Shown in pieces: positions 35,053-47,740 of a stretch of DNA of 64,000 bases. Numbering within the stretch: the stretch's first letter is position 1; each line of letters begins with the position of its first letter. Origin of the DNA: Hirudo medicinalis (Eukaryota; Annelida; Clitellata; Hirudinida; Hirudinidae). Position numbers and translations under genes: made by a program. The notes beneath the pieces are model-generated. The model had not been told where the DNA came from and ran no database searches. It saw only the letters and a program-made list of their open reading frames with translations. The stretch is from the NCBI GenBank assembly GCA_011800805.1, contig MPNW01000274.1, forward strand, positions 117,203-181,202. The letters run 5' to 3'.

Positions 35053-36415
35053 CCTTGAAGTTCTTCTCGGCGGAGGCTATCACATGAATTTCTTCTGTTT
35101 ACTAGGGTTCGTTTAAATGTCTTGTCCAATTATTATGCCTAAACGTTTTTAAAAAATGTTTATAGTATAAATTTCCACAAATTTTTAATTAAATATTTCA
35201 AGTTTATATTTTAACCAGAAAGTTTACGACCATGGATTTCCAGTGCCTGATTTTGACTCATTCACTGATTTTTCTGCTTAAGCTGTGTTTAAAATACTAA
35301 TCGGGTTTTCTAAGTAACGTAAAACAGCTTAGAATTCGTTTTTTGGACCAACGTTATTTGCGATGTTACGTTTTTTGTTGTTGGAACAACATATTCAGCC
35401 TTTTCTCGTCTCCTTTTTAGTTGTCTGCTGAATTTGAATCTCGCTTCTTAAAAAGAACAAATAGTAATTTCTTCATATAAGAGCTTTTGAAAACTACTAT
35501 CCATCAACTTGTTAATGATAAGTAACTTAATAACACAAAATAGTCATTTAAATAAATACAAAATTATAAACTCTGTTTCAGCTTTTCAATTCTTTATTGC
35601 TCGATTTGTACAACACAGCGCAAGTGAACTCATTCCAAAAATCTACAGATGCATACTAAATTTGATGATGTTCGAAATGCTAGCCATAAGTTTAACGTTT
35701 AAAGTGCGTACAAATTATCTGTTTAAAATTTGTGGATATTTAATGAAATGGTGAATGTCCTAAAATGGTGAAATTTTCATACCATAAAACCTAGGAACTC
35801 AGATGCAATGGGGAGAATCTTAGGTCGAGAGAAAGGAGACAACTGGAGGATAACAAGAGCAAAAATCAACTTTTTTGAGGTATTAGAAAAACAGTTGTTA
35901 GAGTCCCTTCAATTCAGCTGACAAATTCTTAGTAGCTCAATTTTACAAACAAAGAACAAAAAGAGAAATAGAACCGAACTTGTTTCAATACAAATGGTTT
36001 AGAAAAACCAAATTGAATAAGCTGAAAGAGAGGAGAGGTATGAGTATGATTTTGGTGGAAAATAATCACTGGTTGAGGTGAAATTGTGAGCAATTCTTTT
36101 AGGTTAGTCGATGAGAAAACAAAAGGGTACCGATGGCCGTGAAACAAACAACAATAACAACAGTAATACAACAAAAGTAAGAACAACTAAGCAAAATAAT
36201 TTCATGCAGATTGTCTTAGTACTGAAGTAACAGTAAAGATTTACGAAGTTCAGCTGATAAGTTGAGTTTCTTGTTAACCAAATGCACTTTGAACCAGTTG
36301 AGAAATCTTACAAACAAAGGAAAGAAGCTAAAAGAAATTGTCCTTTTCTACCTGTGCATTGCCCTGCTGTAGAACACATAATATTGCAAGACACATTGGA
36401 TATTAAGGCAGTCCG
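35053..36415. other. Spacer between IRF (3' side) and the small gene
   Basis: No supported coding region. Presumably the IRF 3' UTR and the promoter of the small downstream gene. Confidence 0.4.
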
Positions 36416-38884
36416 TCAATTAATCTCATTTGTAATGGGTTTGATCAAAATTGTGAGACCATCTCTGTGAACAACTTCATGTTGAGAGGTTGAGTTCTGA
36501 AAAATTTCTAATTTGATGAGGGACTTGTTATCGAATGGAGTTGCGTGCTCGTCTGCCAGCTTTAAGCCTGCGATGGTTTCCATTGGAGAGAAATGGGTGA
36601 AAAAAACTTCACATCTGAATATTATTATTAAGCTATGAATTTGAAAATGTAGACATGATTTCAGTTTTAAATTACTGGTATTTAACCATTCACAAGTCAA
36701 CTTTAAGATTACTTATTTTGATAATTGCAAATTGCATGAATTTCAAATTACCATTTCCTCCTGAATGAAGAATGGCTTAGTCATCTCAAAAAACAAATTT
36801 ACCTTGTAGCCTGTTTTATAATCAACTCCTCCTCTGCATACAGAAAGAGCAGACCTTCAGCCATTGCCTTGAGAAGATCTTGTAAGATGCTGCTTCCTTT
36901 TTCATCAATAGTGATCTAAATGCACTCATTAATATTCAAAAAAATTATCATCAATGATTACCAATCAGCAATCAATTATTATGAGTCATCAATTGACTGA
37001 CTATTTTGTCCACTGTCATGTCTTGATCTTCCCTGTAGAGATGGCAGGATGATTTCAGGAGCACCCTTTCATTTTTGCAGAAGGAATCTTTCAAAATTGT
37101 CTGTCCCTTGAATTGCACTTCTATCGAGATTCCTTTTGGAAAGGGAAATCTTTTAAAGTTATGTACTGCATTTCTTTTTGTTTAAAAAAATTAAAAATCA
37201 AGAAATTTGGATTGGTTCAGGACGATGCTCAGAAAATGAATGAAATATTAGAAACATTGCATTCATTCTCATAAACCTTAGCTTCAACGACCCCTACCTG
37301 AGTTCGGTCCTTTTGCACAAGGTTGCTTACAAATGTTATAAATTCTGACCTATGATGTTATAGGGACCACTGGATCCAATATCCAGATTGCCTTCTGATG
37401 GTGTGAATAGGCAAACTCCTACTGACTCATCTTCATTCATATCACTGCCTGGTGCCAAAAATAAAAATACATGAAGTTGTTGCATTGATACTCTGCATGG
37501 TATAATTCTTCAGGAAGTAATTTCAAAGAAGGTTTCGTATCTTAATTAATACAAATATCAAGAAGTATATTATTATATTGTTTAAATGCTTTCGATTCAC
37601 ATTAAGCTGTAGTTTTGCACTCTGGGCAAAGTGATATCCACTCATCTCATTATCCAGTCACTGGCCTTTCATGATTTGTTAAAATGATTGATAATTATCG
37701 ACTGACTTAGTTCAACAGTTGAATCAGCATGTGGCTGGTCAGCTTCCAATAATTCTTCTGAATCTTCAAAATCTGAGTCATCAATAAATAATAGAATTAC
37801 TTCAAAATGTTTCAAATTACTTCAATCCAATACAAAATGTTTGAATTAGTTTTATAATACAAAAATATTTATAAACAATTGTTTTTTTGTCTTGTGCAGC
37901 TGGCTAGTACCAATTATCCACAAAATCTTGTAAGTCCACATAAAGATCATTAAGTCTAGACTTACGTGCCAAGGCACATCTGGCACTGCGCACACATTTG
38001 CATTCAAATGAACAATTATTATTACTAACTGATTAAATGACTTTTGGCTACATATCCTCGAATAATTAAATGAAAATAATAAATATTTAAATTAATGGTG
38101 TCATTTAATTAAGTTCTATCTTTAATGCATTTTGTGACATTTTTGTTAGCACTTTATCTTGATAATAGGCCTTCATATTTTCTTTTGTTTCTATATTTTG
38201 TTTATATCCTGTGAAATAAAACATGAAATAAAAATAAATACTCACTGATATGGTGCACCACTGTTGGAATGTTCTGAAAATTTATGGCAAACGAAGCATG
38301 AAACTGCACTCGAAACGAGCACAGAATGGTGGACTTATGTTCAGCTACTCATCTTAAATTGTGCAATCTCTCGTAACTCGCAATTAGTCGATTACACAGA
38401 GACAGTAACGGACGACTATCGCTTTATTCGCCAAGCATCAGCGCCACCTAACCCCCGAGCGAGAGCGGAACGAACTAAAGGAAGTTGCCGCTCCTCGCTC
38501 CCATACGGCGTAGATAGTTTGGCGTGCATGTCGACCACAACGCTAAATGAAATACTGAAGAGACAGATAACATGATATGCATTTTGATGAAGTGGTGGAA
38601 AATAAGTCACCGATTTAAACAGGTACGTATTTAATTAAGATTACATCAGGCAATACCGACCTCAAATTGATTGAAATAATTTACAGAATGCGAAGACTGC
38701 CTGAAAGCTGGCCCTCCGACCGTCAGCTCTTTTCTCTTCTCTGTAAGGAAAACAATTTTACTTACTGGCTTTATGGCCGGCTATTAATGACTTTGATAAA
38801 TTGTAAAATCACAGTAAGTCATTTGTAGCATAGCAATGGCAACAACAACAATACCAACATTAAAACATTAATAATAATAATCAT

Positions 38885-38924
<40 letters not shown>

Positions 38925-39846
38925 TAGTAAAATAGTAATAGCATTGGAAACCCCTTTTGCTTAATATTTATTTCAAAGTGTTGAGCCAACTAATAAGGAA
39001 TTTAAAACATTTTAAAAATAGAGAAAACTACTTTTTGTCTTCAGTTGTGTGAACCTGTAGGCTCTGAAAGGCTCGTCACCTTCCGTAATGTTCATTCCTT
39101 TTTCCTCGACGATTCCCTCTGCCTTGTGAAGGGCGCATCTCAATCTGGTCTTCCATTTGGCATAGTCTTCTGGGTCACTTTTCTTACCAGTGTGGACTGC
39201 CCATGCCTGAGTTGGATGGTTTGAGTAATAAATAAATTAATATTAATAATAGTAATAAGTATAATTGTGTATCATCTCAAATGCAAGCATTAGTCATGCT
39301 TAATTATAAGTGCTTTAAAGTTGTTAATTTAAAGTTGTTAATTTAAAGTTGTTAATTTAAAGTTGTTAATTTAAAGTTGTTAATTTAAAGTTGTTAATTT
39401 AAGCACTAATTAAGAGTGGTGAGATCTCGGCTGATATTGTTTAAATCTCAGAATTTTTACATATTTGAGCCTAAGTCCAAATCATCTCAGTCATGCAACG
39501 GACTTTAATCAAATAAATAAATAAATAAATACATATTTGAGCCCTGGCTAGAGAATCATCAGAAATTTGCTTATTCAATTAATTAAATTATTAAATTATT
39601 AAACATAAACTTCAATTTAAGATTTACAACGACTTTGGTCAAAATTATATTTTAAAATTTTAACATTCACCACGGTGAGGTTATTTCACCGCCAAAATAG
39701 ATGACCTTGAAAATCAGTCCATTGTCTTCCGACCAATCCTGCTTGCCCCTATGCTTCCAAGGGATCTTGAAAATGAGCTTTCCTTTGTCCACCCATGTCA
39801 AGCCTGGAATCTGTCCCGAATTCAGCATCTTCATCAACCAGTCCCT
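36416..39846 (-). CDS. IRF: Interferon regulatory factor (IRF) transcription factor
   Basis: Nine minus-strand exons (39846-39706, 39206-39032, 38740-38685, 38273-38246, 37772-37707, 37448-37350, 37165-37002, 36915-36803, 36614-36416) stay in frame and give about 345 residues. The DNA-binding domain has the spaced tryptophans and core IRF motifs: LRDWLMKMLNSG, PGLTWVDKGK, FKIPWKHRGKQDWS, AWAVHTGK, KWKTRLRCALHK. The C-terminal half carries an IRF-association-like domain (ISIEVQFKGQTIL, ILQDLLKAMAEGLLFLYAEE, CEVFFTHFS). IRFs bind GAAA repeats and drive immune and developmental genes. The association domain is shorter than usual at its C-terminus, ending after GLTILIKPI. The first exon is incomplete: an upstream ATG (39876, MQSATKK) is one base out of frame because of an eight-base A/T run, so either a separate first exon or a homopolymer error is possible. 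Confidence 0.9.
39312..39400. repeat. 15-bp tandem repeat, six copies, in IRF intron 1
   Basis: Perfect units of TTAAAGTTGTTAATT. Confidence 0.95.
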
Positions 39847-40518
39847 CAATATTTCTTTTTTTTGTGGCTGATTGCATTCTTACAATGATAAAATAAATGA
39901 CAAATTGGTTGTAAATTTAGTAATGAATTTTTTAACATATAGTTATAAATAATTTATTGTATAAATATTCATTGGTAATAATTTATTCGCAATAAATATC
40001 TATTACCAATAAAAACTATTGGGTAATAAATTTTCAGGTTTTTGACCGAAAGAAGTCTAATGAATAAAGTTGTTCTTGCAGCATTTGCAAAAGTAAAATT
40101 ATTCAAAGCATGACAACATTTTCGATTTTTGATGGTTTTTAGTTTCATTGTAGTTTGTAATCAATAAGTTACATAGTTTATAATCAATAAGTTACNNNNN
40201 NNNTAATCAATAAGTTACGTAGTTTGTAATAAAGTTACGTAATTCGTAAACTACTTATCACTGGCATTTGGCATAAAATGCAATTCTTAGTTTTTAAAAC
40301 CAGCAGAACAATAGGAAAAGCGCCGATTAAATAAGAAAATCCGAATGTAACCAATGTACCTCTGTTAGAATGAAGCATATTATTCCAAACAATTCGACAT
40401 AGAGACTGAACCCGATTCTTCTCAGGTGGCAGTTACGGAAATTCCTATGCTCATTTCGGTTGCTATTTCAGAGAGGCAGGATGCTATAAATAGCAGTAAA
40501 CATGACATTCAACAACAA
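39847..40518. other. Spacer upstream of IRF
   Basis: Likely holds the IRF promoter or first exon. A 22-bp A/T-rich repeat with TAATCAATAAGTTAC surrounds a short gap (40196-40203). Confidence 0.4.
40196..40203. other. Assembly gap (8 N) within a short tandem repeat
   Basis: Flanked on both sides by TAATCAATAAGTTAC units, so the gap probably reflects uncertain copy number. Confidence 1.
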
Positions 40519-41254
40519 TGGAAGTTACTGAAAAAGTTAGACAAAAACTTACAGTAAGCATTTGATTTGTTAAAAAGTACAAAGTTTGAATCTGCTCTGA
40601 AAATGTTCGTAAGTTTAAATCGAAGAGAACAAACTTGGCCATTCGACAGCTTCTGAAACCAAAGTATAGAATTTACATTATAATTAATATATATTAAATT
40701 AATATATATTAAATATATAAATGTATATCAATATATATATATTAACTATATATAACTATATATAACTTTAACTAAATACTTAGTTATTACGATACTTTGC
40801 CAATTATTTTGGTCACTATTATCGACTTTTAATACTTCTATAACTAACTCCAACTCAGTTAAAGATAAACAAATAGAGTAATATCTCAGACATCTGTATT
40901 GTCACGTGGATACTATGATTTCAGTGCCCTGCAGACTACATTAGCTCAACCAAATATCTATCTGAGATCAGTCTTTCAGCAAAGTTTTCAGTTGAGGAGT
41001 GTTGGTCCAGTTTGATGTCATGTCTGGAAGAGGGCATCAAACTGTGTGTTCCCTTCGTCTTTAGGAATCCCTCAAACTTAATAGAATTACATGCGAAACA
41101 ATACTACAGAAAATACTTTACAAAATCAAACTTAAATACTGGCACGAGTGGGAATTTTATCCCGATCTTCAGAGAAAAACAAAATACTAAGTTTTCAGAG
41201 AAATGCAGCAATAAATTTGCCACAAATCGTGCAAAGAAAGAAAAACATCTTTAA
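40519..41254 (+). CDS. Doubtful two-exon gene or 5' exons of the downstream HECT gene
   Basis: A possible first exon (40519-40554, MEVTEKVRQKLT) ends at a good GTAAGC donor. A following exon from a TTTCAG acceptor (about 40927) continues in frame (CPADYISSTKYLSEI, SVEECWSSLMSCLEEG) until a stop at 41254. The first 45 residues of the second exon look protein-like; the remainder is Lys/Asn-rich and could be intron read-through. No domain recognised. It lies 1 kb upstream of the first sure exon of the HECT gene on the same strand. Confidence 0.25.
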
Positions 41255-42017
41255 TGTTTTGATGTTATAATTATTGTTATTGTAATTAATCTTTATTATT
41301 ACTGAATCGTCAACTAAGTCATATAATTTTTTAAATGTACATTCAATTCTTTTGTTTTGCTTCGTCGTCTTGGAGGATGCATGGATTAAAAAATTATTCA
41401 AGCAATAAAATTTAAGTGCAGGTATTTTTGGTTGAAGTTTTTAACCAATGTTAAGGAACATTATTATGTAACGTGATTATATAAAATCGCAACTAATTAC
41501 ATGATAATTACTTGCATCATCATTATTACAATTACATATGTTAAAATAATTTATTTGCAAAATGAAGACGTTAAACACGTCATTTAAATTATAATCATAA
41601 TAAATAAATAATAATTATAATTACAATCAAAATAAATAAATTTAAATTATAATCCTAATAAATAAATTATGAAAATCAATAATTCACACACAGCCTTAGT
41701 AAGCCTGACATAAGACGAGATGAGGAATCACAATGAAAACATAAATCTTCTAAGCGCTATCGAGCGCAAATTACGCAATGATGATCTTGTAAGTCATTAA
41801 TTGAATAATTAGCATAATGTCATTCATTAATAATAAATATTTATCAACTGACCATTGATAATATTTTCATAAATTAATTACTGTATTGCACTGGTTAATT
41901 AGTATTTATTTTATTGAAAGCAACAACCAAGCTTACAAATGCTTTATTCTTTATTCTTTCATAATGCATATGAATGTATATTTAACTCAATAATAATAAC
42001 AAGTGAATAAGAGTAAG

Positions 42018-42165
42018 CATCAGGGGCGCTTGGCTTTATGTAGCGCGGACTCCCAGAGGCGCTTTGTGGTGGTGCAAGCTGGGTTGCGAACACGACTCGT
42101 AACGACTGTTGTTGCTTTTGCCGCTCGCAGGAACGCAAATCCTCTGAGTCAACTTTCACCTCAAC
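42018..42165 (-). repeat. tRNA-derived SINE-like repeat copy
   Basis: The minus strand contains CAACAGTCGTTACGAGTCG, GTTCGCAACCCAGCTTGCAC and AAAGCGCCTCTGGGAG. This explains the long open frame that begins at 42003, whose first half is repeat sequence. Confidence 0.65.
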
Positions 42166-42249
42166 TTGCGTTCGTCCTCGCTGAATTAAAATCAATATTT
42201 AATTATTTATTTATTTGTAATAAGTTTAAATTGTTTGTAAATATTTTAG

Positions 42250-45200
42250 TTATTTTAAAAATTGTAAAGGAAGTAATCAAGGATGCTATCACGTGTCTGC
42301 TGTCCCCCAGGGGTGTTAGGTTTTCTGGCAGTGACCTCTCGGACAGCGGACTTTTGGACGGTTTGTTGAACTACTTTTTGGTAGAAGATGTTGCGCTTGG
42401 AACTGATGATGAAGTTGAGTTGAGCAACGTAAGGCATTATTACGCCAAACTGTTTATCGAAGGTTGCTATGTCGGGGTAAGATATTTTGTTAATAATGAC
42501 AATAATAACAATGATGACGACGATGATGATGGATGATGATGATGATGATGAATGAGGTGGTGGTAGTAGTGGTGGTGATGTCGATAATAATTACTTATTA
42601 ATTAGTTTTAATATTGCATCATGTTGATGTTATTACTAATTGTAATAGCATTATGATTTACATTACTTTTTCATAGGATAATAATGGTTCAGAGAGGTTC
42701 TTCAAGCTGGTTGAATGTCTAAAGTCACGCTTGACTGAATTGCTAGAAGTAAGTGAATGCATATTTTGAATTTTATTTTTTTGGACATTTTGAATCAGCA
42801 GGATTCAGGTGCAAAACTAAAAATCAAATCAACTCAAAATAAAAGAAGAAAATCTAGTTTAATTAGAATATAATTTATTCCAATATTGCTTTAAAATACC
42901 ATTTAAAAAATAATTTGTACCTTTACGTTCAGACAGCAGACGCCTGTAAAGACATCGACGATTTGGCGCGTCAACACAGGTTCAAAGTTCAACGCATTCA
43001 CTTCTACAAAGACATTCTCGTCATGGTAAACACCGACGAGGGCACTGAGAGTTCAGAGGTCAAAGGAGACTTTTGTGTTCAGAACTCCCTATTAATGGAT
43101 GAACTCATGAAGGTGGTCCAATTACTCTCAATTCTCAACAGTATCAGTGATTGCTGGCAAATCTTTGGCCTGGTGAGTCATGCTGAGAAATCATTTGTGT
43201 TTTCCATTGGTTTTGCATATTTTGAATAGTTAATACATTTTGATAATTGATGATAATAAATTTTGATAATTTATTAACTAATATATATATATATATATTA
43301 AATATTACATAATTTTTTTAAACTCACTTGCTTTTTTTTTTCAAGCAATAAAATTAGCATTAATTAACCTAGCATTCTCCACTTTCAGGACATAAAACCA
43401 GACGACGGCAGTAGGTTTGTGGTTCCTTTTTTCAAGGTCAAGGGTGGCAAAATGTCTTGCCCTCCAAAAAGGTCATACGAGCCACCCTGGTGGTTCGATA
43501 AAATAATCAAGCCCTGGTAATTGATTGAAGCTGTTTGATAATTACTAATTAATAATTTTGTAAATAAGTTATTAATTATAAACTGATGTTATTTGGTAAC
43601 TCAAATTACACGTTGGCTTGTTACTGAACTGTTAATAAAATTATGATAATAATTGTGATGACAATTATGATAGAATTACTACCATAATTATTACAAATAT
43701 GACAATAATAATGGCAATATTCAATTTTATTTGCAGTCCATTTATGATGGATTTTCATGGGAGGAAGGAATTATTCTACGTTACAACAAATAGCAAGCAC
43801 GATTACTTGAGCATGCAAGACTCAGACCTTATACTCGTAAATACTCGTAATAATAATTATTATTATTAAAATATATAATATTATTACATATAATAATTAA
43901 ATTATATTATTACAATTAATATATTTGTGAGGTTATTATTATTATAGTTATGTATTCTCCTTAACTTATTCATTTTTCAAACAGTTCAAGGCGCTCAGAG
44001 AAAATCCTCTAACTGCTGTCAGTTACATTACAGAATGGCAGCTTAAGTGGCAGTTTGAATTCGACAATGAGGTGACATTAATTGTTTAATCAATTGAATA
44101 ATTAATATGACATTAATTGAACAGTATTAATTGAATAATTAACATGAGATTAATTAAATAGTATTAATTGAATAATTAATATGACATTAATTGAATGGTA
44201 TCTTATCAATTGTTATTAACGTTATAATTTATTTTTTAATTCACTTGAATAGCGTTACTTTAAGCTATTAATATTTTGGCACATTGAATGATATTTAATT
44301 AACGTTATTATTACAACGTGGTTCGTTAAAGTTAATATTTACGCGAAGGACCTGCTAATTCGTTATACTCTATAATACTCTATTAATACGTAAGATAATA
44401 AATATTACAAAAATTCAACGCTATTAAAGATAATTAATAATAATTACACTAATTAATTTCCAAACAGTTGGGTACTGGAGAGGGACCCACAAAAGAATTC
44501 TTCAGTCTCCTTGGAAAAGACATCCAGTCATACGACAGGCACGTTTGGCTCGGTGATCCATTTAGAGATGAAGGTTGGATGTTAATAAGTACTTAAATTT
44601 CAAAAATATAAATATTATTTATAAAATTTATTATTCGCCAAAGCGTTATATGTCGCATTTTTAATATTGCAAGTCGTATTATTTTTATAATGTCACAATG
44701 ATATTAATAACCTTAACAACCGAATGTAAATTTGTTCATAACGTTTACAATGTAATTTTACAATGATAATCACAATAACGTTCGTAATTGTAATGATGTT
44801 ACATGCATATTTAACAGAAACGGGTCAGACTTATGCTTATTCAAGCCAGGGCTTGTACCCGTCCCCCTTACCTTTCCCGAGTGATTCCGACTGCCAAAGC
44901 GGATTCTTCTTTACTGGAAAGTCCATCGCTAAGGCTATTCTTGACCGTCAACTGGTTAGATTTTTATTTATTCATTTAAACATTTTTTTAACTCAATCCC
45001 ATTCTAATCATAGCGTTTATTAGCGATATTAATACTTACATAAACATTAATACTCTTTAATAGTAAAAATTTGAAATAGTGAAATGTATGAAACAATAGG
45101 AAGGAATTTTTTACTTTAGTTTGCCTCTCGCAAGAGTTTCATAATTTCATTCCCACAAGTTTTTGTGCAAATATTTGGAAATACATACATCATATTGTCT

Positions 45201-47199
45201 TTAGCTTCTTGCACTTGTGATAATGCAATATGTGAAGTGAATCTACAACTTTTATTATTAACCCATTTTAAACGTAATTGTAACTAATCACGGTAACAAA
45301 TAATGTAACTTGTTAGTAAACCATTAATAAATGATATTTTTGATTTTTTCAATCATCAGTTGGACGTCAATTTCAATCAATTATTTTACAAGCAATTGGT
45401 CCGAAACAATCACGGCTGCGACCTGAAGGACCTTGAACTGATTGATCCTCGCTTGTCTAACTTCCTCCTCAAGCTTATGGACACAAAGATGATCATAGAC
45501 AACATTAAATCCGATTTATTGGTAGTTATACTCAGTTACAATTTTAAAATCATAGCATTACCTAAATAGTAATTAAAATATATAATTTTTAATTATTTTA
45601 AGTAATATAGGATTTAATTATTTTCTAATTACAATATTACTTATTAATTTTAATAACTAGGCCAGAAATTAATTCTGGACCACCAGTTAAGAAATGCTTT
45701 AATCGATCACAAACGATTTCGATTAATTGGACTTTTAAATTATGGATTAATTTATCTGCCATGCTTCTTATTTCATCAATTAATCAGTAAATTATCAGTA
45801 AATCATCAATTACAATACTTGATTTAAATGCAAGACACCTGAAGAACGTCAAAACGCCTTGGAGAATGTAACAGTGGATGGATGCATCTTCAAAGACCTC
45901 AGCATCGACTTCACACTTCCAGGTTTTCCAGAAATTGAGATGATCCCTGGAGGATCAAAGATTCTTCTTGATCACTCCAACATAACCGAGTACATGTTTG
46001 TAAGTGGAACTTTTAAACTTTTGCTTTAACTGCCTGCAATATTTAAACGCCTTACAATGAAGACAAATAAGTAATTAAAAAAATTAAATAAGTATAACTC
46101 CGCATCAATAAATAAATTATTTTTATTATTGATTATTTATTGTAGCAAGTGTTGAGTCATTACACTGTCCAGGAGTCCCTGGTTAAGATGAGCCTCATAA
46201 AGTTGGGCTTCGAACAAGTTCTTCCACCGTCATCTTTGGAATTATTTTCCCCCGAGGAGGTAAATTTTGAATGAATTTATTTTAATTCGATCAATTATTG
46301 TAAATAATTAACCAGGATAAGTTACAAATTGCATAGAAAATTGTTTTAAATTAATTTGAAAATCTCAAAATGATTGTCAACTTTAACTCTTTTAACAACG
46401 TAAAAAAAGTCGCATATGAGTTATAATTATGACGTTGTAATTATTATTATTATATTATTAATATTACAGTATTATTATTATTATATTATTGTAATTATGA
46501 TGATAAGACCATAATAACAATAGTAGTTACTGTAATATTCATAACCTCAATTATGTAATTTCATAATTACAGGTTGAACTTTTATTATGCGGCGAAAAAG
46601 GGACCCAGTGGACAGAAAATGTCCTCAGGGAAGCTCTCCTATTGGACGATTACACTCTCGATTCCCAGCCAATCAAGTTCTTGCTGAACTTGATGACGTC
46701 ATTCGATGACGTGGAACGAAGAAACTTTTTAGAATTTGTCACTTCCAACAGGAAGATGCCAGTTGGAGGTAAGTCGAACATTTAGATTAATTTATGAAAT
46801 TATACAAACTATGTAAATGTCACTATATTGACATTATTAGTGTCATTATTAACCTTTATCGGTTGTTGTAATTAACTCTCTGCCCATTTAAACCATTTTA
46901 TCGCCAATAATATGACTTATCGCCATTAGTTTTTTAGCACAACATGTTGTTTAATGTGTGTAATGTTTGTAATAATGTCAACCAAAATTAATTAACTCAT
47001 TCTTTTTGCAGGTTTTAGGTCGCTAAAACCACCCCTGACTATATGTTGCCTAAACATTGACAACCCTGACGATTGTCTTCCCTCTTCAGCAACCTGTTTC
47101 AATCGGTTGCACCTGCCTCCTTACTCCAACTTCCAAGTAGCAAAGATCAAAATAATGCAGGCAATAACCGATGGCAGGAGTTCCTTTCAGATTGTTTGA
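42250..47199 (+). CDS. TRIP12-like: Second TRIP12-like HECT E3 ubiquitin ligase, N-terminally short or incomplete
   Basis: Exons: 42250-42476, 42677-42748, 42933-43172, 43389-43516, 43737-43836, 43985-44071, 44468-44573, 44818-44954, 45360-45521, 45835-45999, 46146-46259, 46573-46768, 47012-47199. From the second exon on they add 564 residues in one frame. The HECT domain has the N-lobe motif LGTGEGPTKEFFSLL, the FFTGKSIAKAILDRQL helix, DLSIDFTLPGFPEIEM, FLEFVTSNRKMPVGGF, and the catalytic-loop Cys in LPSSATCFNRLHLPPYSN. The pre-HECT part (CPFMMDFHGRKELFYVTT) also matches TRIP12. The last four exons have the lengths 165, 114, 196 and 188 nt, against 165, 114, 199 and 188 in the gene at 28-1195, so the two are paralogs with conserved introns. 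ARM repeats and a WWE domain were not found upstream. An AATAAA lies at 47266. Confidence 0.9.
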
Positions 47200-47740
47200 G
47201 TTTATCAGAGTTCTCAGTTATTGATGTTATTGTGACACCTAATCGTTATGTAAATATTTTTATTGAATAAATGTCGCATGTTTTTGTTGAGACCTGCTCT
47301 TGTTTCGTAAGCCTTTTGTTCGAATATCTGAGGGATTGCTGATTAAACTACTCATCTACTGACTTTCATTCGATCAGGCATTCAGTAGTTGACTCATTTG
47401 TCAAAGCATTATACCCATTTCCCGAAAGCAAATTATCGTGTACATTATCGTGTTTTTTCTCTCTTATTATTCAATCCCTTTGTTAATCTTTCGGCAAGAA
47501 ATGTTTAACATAACATTAATTTATAGTGGTTTAAGTAGACTAATGTCTGTATGATAAACCATATTTAGACGTACAAATTTTGGCTTGTTAATGTAAATTC
47601 AAACTGAAGATCATTAATATTTATAAAATTGCACAACAATTTTTTTGAATTAAATATTTTTATTTTAAAAATTGGATCCATGATTGTTTACAGAAGCTCG
47701 ATCGATGGTTGGATTTTACTTTCACTATGACTTGTCAAAA
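47200..47740. promoter_or_regulatory. Short spacer holding the FBXO7 promoter
   Basis: 541 bp between the HECT stop codon and the FBXO7 start codon. It must hold the HECT 3' UTR and the FBXO7 5' region. A TTTACAG just before 47692 could be a splice acceptor for an untranslated first exon. Confidence 0.4.

Noticed and set aside
37971..37990. 20-nt microexon in the IRF gene (between 38246 and 37772)
   Set aside because: It has acceptor and donor sites but would break the reading frame into the next exon, whereas direct joining is in frame.
42003..42249. N-terminal extension of the second HECT gene in an uninterrupted frame
   Set aside because: This stretch is a SINE-like copy in antisense orientation, so the open frame is probably fortuitous.
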